From CAVLCC01 sp963661535 (GTDB lineage: Bacteria; Actinomycetota; Coriobacteriia; Coriobacteriales; CADBOM01), in the NCBI GenBank assembly GCA_963661535.1, contig CAVLCC010000051.1, forward strand, positions 1 through 14,899: a DNA stretch of 14,899 nt, written 5' to 3'. Position numbers and translations under genes: made by a program. The notes below the pieces were generated by a model, which saw nothing but the letters and a program-made list of their open reading frames with translations, searched no databases and was not told where the DNA came from. Below, piece after piece: positions 14,840-14,899 of this stretch (within the stretch, counting starts at the first letter, position 1; every line of letters begins with the position of its first letter).

Positions 14840-14899
14840 ATGATCGATCAAATTACTGTTTTTCTAGAGAATGAAAAGGGTCGCTTGGCATCTTTATGT
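14840..14899 (+). CDS. ACT-domain protein, N-terminal fragment
   Basis: Only the first 20 codons are in the window. They begin one base after the ligase stop, with GGGGAG in the end of the ligase gene serving as ribosome site. The visible residues, MIDQITVFLENEKGRLASLC, fit the first strand and helix of an ACT domain, a small ligand-binding fold that often senses amino acids. The tight spacing means co-transcription, probably with translational coupling. Genes of this type beside PaaK-family ligases often also neighbour indolepyruvate ferredoxin oxidoreductase genes, which would lie outside the window if present. Confidence 0.75.
   Translation, partial: MIDQITVFLENEKGRLASLC

Overview
The window looks like a chromosomal piece of an anaerobic Gram-positive bacterium, most likely an AT-rich member of the Coriobacteriia (Actinomycetota). 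The reasons are the signal peptide style (short charged start, then an Ala/Val/Leu core ending in AYA), CWB2 cell-wall-binding repeats on giant surface proteins, heavy use of CTA for leucine, and a phenylacetate-CoA-ligase/ACT gene pair of the kind found in amino-acid-fermenting anaerobes. The taxonomic call is an inference.

Layout. Positions 2-5131 hold the 3' part of a giant surface protein gene (copy A), which ends at a strong intrinsic terminator. A 520-base gap follows, holding an extended -10 promoter, a complete cobalamin (B12) riboswitch and a translation-control region. Next comes a second, intact giant surface protein gene (copy B, 5654-11836, 2060 residues), also closed by a strong terminator. 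A and B are tandem paralogues with the same domain order: a long beta-rich module I cannot assign, a GLUG-type beta-helix, a two-CxxC knuckle, a beta-sandwich, four helical repeats, an Ig-like domain and three CWB2 repeats.

Positions 11937-12230 are non-coding, with inverted and direct repeats. The minus strand then carries a CmpB-family membrane protein (12231-13277). A 256-base divergent intergenic region separates it from an AMP-forming phenylacetate-CoA-ligase-type gene (13534-14838), which is followed after one base by the start of an ACT-domain gene cut by the window edge.

How it fits together. The most interesting unit is the B12 riboswitch placed directly on a wall-anchored giant protein. 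With no transporter or cobalamin-synthesis gene between them, the surface protein itself is the regulated product. The simplest hypothesis is a corrinoid-responsive cell-surface system, perhaps a B12 or corrinoid capture protein, encoded as a tandem pair. The ligase/ACT pair is a separate metabolic unit, probably for aryl acids from aromatic amino acids.
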